A stretch of DNA of 54,708 nucleotides, from NCBI GenBank assembly GCA_043789035.1, contig JAYWIG010000129.1:1-54708 (forward strand). The letters run 5' to 3'. Below, piece by piece: positions 53,261 to 54,708 of the stretch. How positions within the stretch are numbered: the first letter of the stretch is position 1; each line of letters begins with the position of its first letter. The translations under genes and the position numbers were made by a program. Below the pieces are notes generated by a model. That model saw only the letters and a list, made by a program, of their open reading frames with translations. It was not told the origin of the DNA and ran no database searches. Source of the DNA: JAYWIG01 sp043789035. GTDB lineage: Bacteria > Pseudomonadota > Gammaproteobacteria > Burkholderiales > Burkholderiaceae_E.

Positions 53261-53680
53261 TTAAATAAATGGGTTGATGATCGTTAAACTGTCGATGCGC
53301 TGCGCATGCTGTAAATCTTCGGAATAAAGCGTCTTCGCATCACAGGCGAGTGCACCAGCAATAATGAGTGAATCGTAAAAAGAATACTTCCATTGGCGTT
53401 TTATATCGACCGCAGAATCGATTAATTCAGCTGTCGTATCGACTCGATAAAGTGGGCGCAATACATTCGAAATGTAATCATCAAGGATTGCCGGAGGCAC
53501 TTTATATTTACCGCCGAGTACATTGATACATTCCTGCATTACTTGAGCGCTAATTCCCGCATGGCCACGTTCAAACGCGCTATCGATTAAGGTGCTGGCT
53601 ACCCGTTGCTTGGTTTTATCAGTGTTGGTACTGAAGTAGACAATGATGTTGCTATCAAAGAAAATCTCAACGCCTTTCAT
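53261..53680 (-). CDS. vapC: PIN-domain ribonuclease toxin (VapC family)
   Basis: PIN-fold nuclease toxin. The 139-aa protein has the conserved acidic set Asp9 (FFDSNIIVY), Glu50 (QVMQECINVL), Asp103 (YSFYDSLIIAGAL) and Glu121/Asp122 (YSEDLQH). Its 5-prime end overlaps the antitoxin gene by 14 bp. All catalytic acids are present, so it should be active when free of antitoxin. The RNA target is unknown. Confidence 0.9.
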   Translation of the reverse strand: MKGVEIFFDSNIIVYFSTNTDKTKQRVASTLIDSAFERGHAGISAQVMQECINVLGGKYKVPPAILDDYISNVLRPLYRVDTTAELIDSAVDIKRQWKYSFYDSLIIAGALACDAKTLYSEDLQHAQRIDSLTIINPFI

Positions 53681-53900
53681 TCATCTCATCTCTCGTAAAT
53701 TTGCGTTGCAAGTTGTCTGAACTCGCTTTGCGCATTTCTTCCACAGAGGCCCGAAACGCTGCATGGTCGGCCTGTGAGCGGACATACTCTCGAAGCCACT
53801 TGCGGAATGTGTCGTTCAAGGTGGTTCCTTCACGCTTGGCTTTTTCCCGAGCCAGCTCTATCTCGAAGCTTTCTGCCGAGAGAGTGATATTTTTTAGCAT
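53667..53900 (-). CDS. Ribbon-helix-helix-type antitoxin
   Basis: The 77-aa protein begins MLKNITLSAESFEIELAREK, with a beta-strand and helix pattern of ribbon-helix-helix DNA-binding proteins, then GTTLNDTFRKWLREYVRSQ. Its C-terminal half is charged and should wrap the toxin. It is the first gene of the module and would repress its own promoter. Confidence 0.8.
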   Translation of the reverse strand: MLKNITLSAESFEIELAREKAKREGTTLNDTFRKWLREYVRSQADHAAFRASVEEMRKASSDNLQRKFTRDEMNERR

Positions 53901-54208
53901 AGTTTTATTTTTAAGCTGAACACACTGTTTCTAGTGTACACGATAAACAGTGCGGTGTTAAGGGCTATAAGTAAGCTTAGCGGTAAAGGCGGGCGGCGAA
54001 TGCGACCCAGCGACAAGAGTTGTTATGTTGGTTGGAATATCAAAGTCTGGAACTTGAGATAAGGTTAACCAAGTGGAGCATTGCTTGCGACAGTCGAAAT
54101 TGAATATGTGACTTTGGACGACGGCAGAGTAGTCATTGTTCCGACTACGGAAAAAAACGTCGCAATCCAATCAGCGATTCAAAAATGGCGCGGTGATGAG
54201 TCAATGCG
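53901..54208. other. Segment between vapB and the PIN pseudogene
   Basis: Contains the vapBC operator and, at 54081-54212, a 43-codon plus-strand frame (from TTG: LLATVEIEYVTLDDGRVVIV, then PTTEKNVAIQSAIQKWRGDE) whose stop overlaps the next PIN start as ATGA. That overlap is typical of an antitoxin, and the frame has an in-frame TAA just upstream, so it may be a truncated antitoxin. I do not recognise its family. Nothing else is seen. Confidence 0.4.
53922..53952. promoter_or_regulatory. Candidate operator of the vapBC module
   Basis: Nested inverted repeats: CACTGTTT (53923-53930) with AAACAGTG (53945-53952), ACACT (53922-53926) with AGTGT (53933-53937), and GTGTACAC (53934-53941). They lie 22-52 bp before the antitoxin start, where a ribbon-helix-helix antitoxin would bind. 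Confidence 0.5.
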
Positions 54209-54603
54209 ATGATCTTGGTTGATGCAAATGTTTTAATTGACATCGTTGTTGCAGAGTCAGCATGGACGAGTTGGAGTCAAAAGCAATTGTCTGCCTCAAG
54301 TGCAGAAGGCCTCGTCATCAATTTTGTTATTTACGCCGAAATTGCTCCGTGTTTCTCGAGCAACTATGATTTAAATCTTTTTCTCAGCGATTTTTCGATT
54401 CGTGTTTTCCAGTGACCTAGGAGGCGGCGTATTTAGCTGCGGTGGCTCACCAAACCTATCGACAATTAGGAGGGCAACGAATGGCGACGTTTTCCGACTT
54501 CTTTATTGTCACTAATGCAAGCGCTGCCGGTATGAAATTGCTGACTCGGGATACTGGCTCGCGATTGATACAAATGTATTGTTCGCATCGTCGCCAGAGA
54601 TGA
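54209..54603 (+). pseudogene. Frameshifted PIN-domain toxin
   Basis: ATG 54209 opens MILVDANVLIDIVVAESAWT and continues to VINFVIYAEIAPCFSSNYD, the N-terminal half of a PIN toxin with Asp5 and the conserved Glu. It stops at 54413-54415. From 54421 a different frame continues EAAYLAAVAHQTYRQLGGQR and MATFSDFFIVTNASAAGMKL and LLTRDTG, which is the C-terminal half. A shift of one or two bases joins the two. The product would be non-functional unless frameshifting occurs. Confidence 0.8.
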
Positions 54604-54687
54604 CCTAAAGCAGGCCACACGCCCTTAGGTACCTTTGATAAGCAATTAGCAAAACTAGAGGGAACACAACTTTTTAAGGCAACATGA
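54561..54687 (+). pseudogene. Fragment of another PIN-domain toxin
   Basis: Directly after the previous pseudogene, AIDTNVL (54561-54581), IVRIVARDDLKQA in another frame, and later GTFDKQLAKLEGTQLFKAT (54628-54687) match the start and end of a VapC-type protein. The middle is missing and the frame changes twice. It overlaps the end of the previous remnant, so the two appear fused by deletion. Confidence 0.6.
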
Positions 54688-54708
54688 GATTGAAGGCGAA
54701 CTAGTCGG

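Overview
The window is a chromosomal segment of a moderate-GC betaproteobacterium, most likely Burkholderiales. Three things point there: the gene order petABC-sspA, the mla-murA-his-tat series, and the rpoN-hpf-ptsN-hprK-rapZ series. HprK beside PtsN, a short-form HisG and a PEP-CTERM sorting-signal remnant fit as well. About 43 kb is conserved housekeeping DNA. The last 11.5 kb (after pth) is accessory DNA with catabolic, metal-resistance and toxin-antitoxin genes.

Region 1 (1-8 kb): the start of sspA, the cytochrome bc1 operon petABC, mscL, a Nif3-family gene, a membrane-anchored HtrA protease, then tatABC. Region 2 (8-22 kb, minus strand): an almost unbroken series that in transcription order reads mlaF-mlaE-mlaD-mlaA-mlaC-mlaB-ABC ATPase-ABC permease-bolA/ibaG-murA-hisG-D-C-B-H-A-F-I-E-hinT-tatA-B-C. 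It joins outer-membrane lipid asymmetry, peptidoglycan precursor synthesis, histidine synthesis and Tat export. Region 3 (22-33 kb): a KefB/KefC-type antiporter and then, on the plus strand, kdsD-kdsC-lptC-lptA-lptB-rpoN-hpf-ptsN-hprK-rapZ and a Lon-N-domain gene. Regions 2 and 3 together resemble the back-to-back mla-murA / kdsD-rapZ arrangement of E. coli. Region 4 (33-43 kb): mutY, a dynamin-like GTPase and mutM on the minus strand; a TPR protein, lolB, ispE, tRNA-Gln(UUG), prs, rplY and pth on the plus strand.

Region 5 (43-54.7 kb): a decayed nucleotidyltransferase/HepT-like pair, then arsR-arsC-aquaporin (arsenic resistance with a channel instead of an efflux pump). Next come two divergent aromatic-acid operons. 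The minus-strand operon hpaH-hpaE-hpaD-hpaG encodes part of homoprotocatechuate meta-cleavage. The plus-strand operon encodes a flavoprotein hydroxylase, a 62-aa small protein, a MarR regulator and homogentisate dioxygenase hmgA, all overlapping. A perfect 16-bp palindrome between the two operons is a strong candidate MarR operator. The end of the window holds a PEP-CTERM C-terminal remnant, an intact VapBC-type module and the wreckage of at least two more PIN-domain toxins.

The most notable observations are: the candidate two-part hydroxyphenylacetate hydroxylase under MarR control next to hmgA; a canonical terminator between tatA and tatB that could set TatA excess; a low-complexity insertion in IspE; a dynamin-like GTPase between the two 8-oxoguanine repair genes; and serial toxin-antitoxin decay in the accessory end. 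All functional calls come from reading motifs and gene context; no database search was run.
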